NCBI GenBank assembly: GCA_005882715.1
Contig: VBEI01000025.1
Location: forward strand, 1-5,300
DNA from: Chloroflexota bacterium
GTDB taxonomy: Bacteria; Chloroflexota; Dehalococcoidia; SM23-28-2; RBG-16-64-32
Length of the DNA stretch: 5,300 bases
Direction: 5' to 3'
Position numbers and translations under genes: made by a program
In this document: positions 4,404-5,300 of the stretch, piece by piece
How positions within the stretch are numbered: the first letter of the stretch is position 1
How the letters are laid out: the number at the start of each line of letters is the position of its first letter
The notes under the pieces: model-generated
The model's input: the letters and a program-made list of their open reading frames with translations, nothing else
Database searches by the model: none
Told to the model about the DNA's origin: nothing

Positions 4404-5300
4404 ATGCGAGCACTGTTAGCGATATTACCAGCGGTCTGCCTGCTGGTCGCAGGAGGCCTGTTGGTCGAAAGCCCGAGCCCGGCAGCGGCGTGCGCAGGCC
4501 TGATAGGCTCCAACGGCGCCGTAAACCTTGGCCGCACGACCACGTTGGCCGGCTACCACGAAGGGGTCGAACATTACGTGACGGCGTTCCAGTTCCAGGG
4601 CGGAGGCGGCGAGTTCGGCACCCTGATTCCTCTGCCCGGCGTGCCGTCCAAAGTTGAGCGGGGCGGCGACTGGACGCTCCAGCGGCTCATCAGAGAGACC
4701 GAACCGATTGGGCTAAAGGCGCTGGGCGTTGAGTTCGACGCGGCACAGTCTGTGGAGGTGCTGCAGCAGGTGCGCATCGACGCTCTCGACATCACCGTCC
4801 TTAAGGGCGGCGGGCCGGACGTGGCGACCTGGGCCACAGAGCACGGGTTCCGCCTCTCGCCGGACGCCCCCGAAGTGCTCGACTTTTACGCGAGGCGCAG
4901 CCCGATTTTCCTCGCCGCGGTCTTCGACGGTGAGGCCGCGGCAGCGCGCGGGCAGCAGATCGGCGACGGGACGCCTGTTCACATCACCATCCCAACCTCG
5001 AACCCCTGGGTCCCGCTGCGCATCCTTGGCCTCGGCAAACAGGAGGACCGAGTCGACGCCGATGTATTTCTGCTCACCGATTCAAAGCCCGCCCTCCTTC
5101 CGGGGCCCCGCCCGGGGCTTACGGTCACTCACAGCGAAAAGGCGACGGACTCACTGCTTGCTGACCTACGGTCCGATGCCGGCGGCGCATGGGTACCGCA
5201 GTCCGCTTGGCTGACCAAGCTTCAGGTAAACAGCACCGCTGCCGATCTTCATTACGACCTGGCCGTTGACACGACCCGCGCCCACAGCCCATCGCGCGTC
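4404..5300 (+). CDS. Secreted DUF2330-type protein, 3' end beyond window
   Basis: The frame is open for 299 codons from ATG to the right edge. An N-terminal signal peptide is clear: MRALLAILPAVCLLVAGGLL, then a Ser/Pro stretch and Ala-Ala-Ala-Cys30. Signal peptidase I cleavage before Cys30 is likely. Cys30 lacks the Leu of a standard lipobox, so a lipoprotein is less likely. The mature part follows the DUF2330 layout as I know it: an ACxG-type start, then FQFQGGGGEFGTLIPLPGVP (63-82), VRIDALDITVLKGG (123-136), a WATEHGFRL...LDFYARR helix region (143-165), and PWVPLRILGLGK (201-212) followed by VFLLTD. The function of DUF2330 is unknown to me. It is presumably extracytoplasmic, and many relatives end in a membrane anchor that would lie outside this window. 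The start is fixed by AAGGAGG 6 nt upstream. I found no clear promoter in the 102-bp gap before it. Confidence 0.78.
   Translation, partial: MRALLAILPAVCLLVAGGLLVESPSPAAACAGLIGSNGAVNLGRTTTLAGYHEGVEHYVTAFQFQGGGGEFGTLIPLPGVPSKVERGGDWTLQRLIRETEPIGLKALGVEFDAAQSVEVLQQVRIDALDITVLKGGGPDVATWATEHGFRLSPDAPEVLDFYARRSPIFLAAVFDGEAAAARGQQIGDGTPVHITIPTSNPWVPLRILGLGKQEDRVDADVFLLTDSKPALLPGPRPGLTVTHSEKATDSLLADLRSDAGGAWVPQSAWLTKLQVNSTAADLHYDLAVDTTRAHSPSRV

Noticed and set aside
4713..4982. Minus-strand open frames in the right-end region
   Set aside because: They are antisense to the secreted protein gene, have no ribosome site, and have compositionally biased translations.
4729..5214. A 161-codon plus-strand open frame near the right end
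   Set aside because: It is a shifted reading of the DUF2330-type gene. The frame starting at 4404 has the strong Shine-Dalgarno, a signal peptide and family motifs, and stays open throughout.
1..5300. A defence, mobile or CRISPR system
   Set aside because: No spaced direct repeats, transposase, integrase, attachment site, nuclease or toxin-antitoxin pair was seen. dUTPase occurs in phages, but here it sits among housekeeping-type chromosomal genes of similar composition.

Overview
This window is ordinary chromosomal DNA from a GC-rich bacterium. It holds seven protein genes: one cut by the left edge, one cut by the right edge and five complete. I found no RNA gene, CRISPR array, insertion sequence, phage module or recognisable defence island. 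The lineage is uncertain. The Pro/Thr/Ala-rich extracytoplasmic linker of the FKBP protein, the MBL-fold family, DUF309 and the secreted DUF2330-type protein together fit Chloroflexota (Thermomicrobia- or Dehalococcoidia-like). Actinobacterial relatives cannot be excluded without a search.

Layout, left to right. (1) The 3' part of a 2'-5' RNA ligase-like (2H phosphoesterase) gene runs rightward to 431. (2) Converging on it after only 13 bp is a leftward MBL-fold hydrolase gene (1422 to 445) with a complete set of metal-binding motifs. (3) A divergent intergenic region of about 100 bp leads to a rightward pair: a DUF309 protein (1524-1973) and, 46 bp later, dUTPase (dut, TTG start, 2020-2454). 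(4) A strong imperfect hairpin and a probable promoter precede a single-pass membrane protein (2536-3354). It joins an N-terminal J-like domain to a C-terminal FKBP peptidyl-prolyl isomerase. (5) After 125 bp comes an alpha/beta-hydrolase (3480-4301). (6) After a further 102 bp, a very good Shine-Dalgarno sequence starts a secreted DUF2330-type protein (4404 to the right edge).

The genes do not form one obvious pathway. dUTPase is nucleotide-pool sanitation. The FKBP fusion is probably an extracytoplasmic folding factor tethered to the membrane. The MBL and alpha/beta-hydrolases are generic small-molecule hydrolases of unknown substrate. The most noteworthy item is the J-domain of the FKBP fusion: the HPD tripeptide needed to stimulate DnaK reads Asp-Pro-Ala. 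This suggests a J-fold kept for something other than canonical Hsp70 co-chaperone work. I see no convincing new multi-gene system here.
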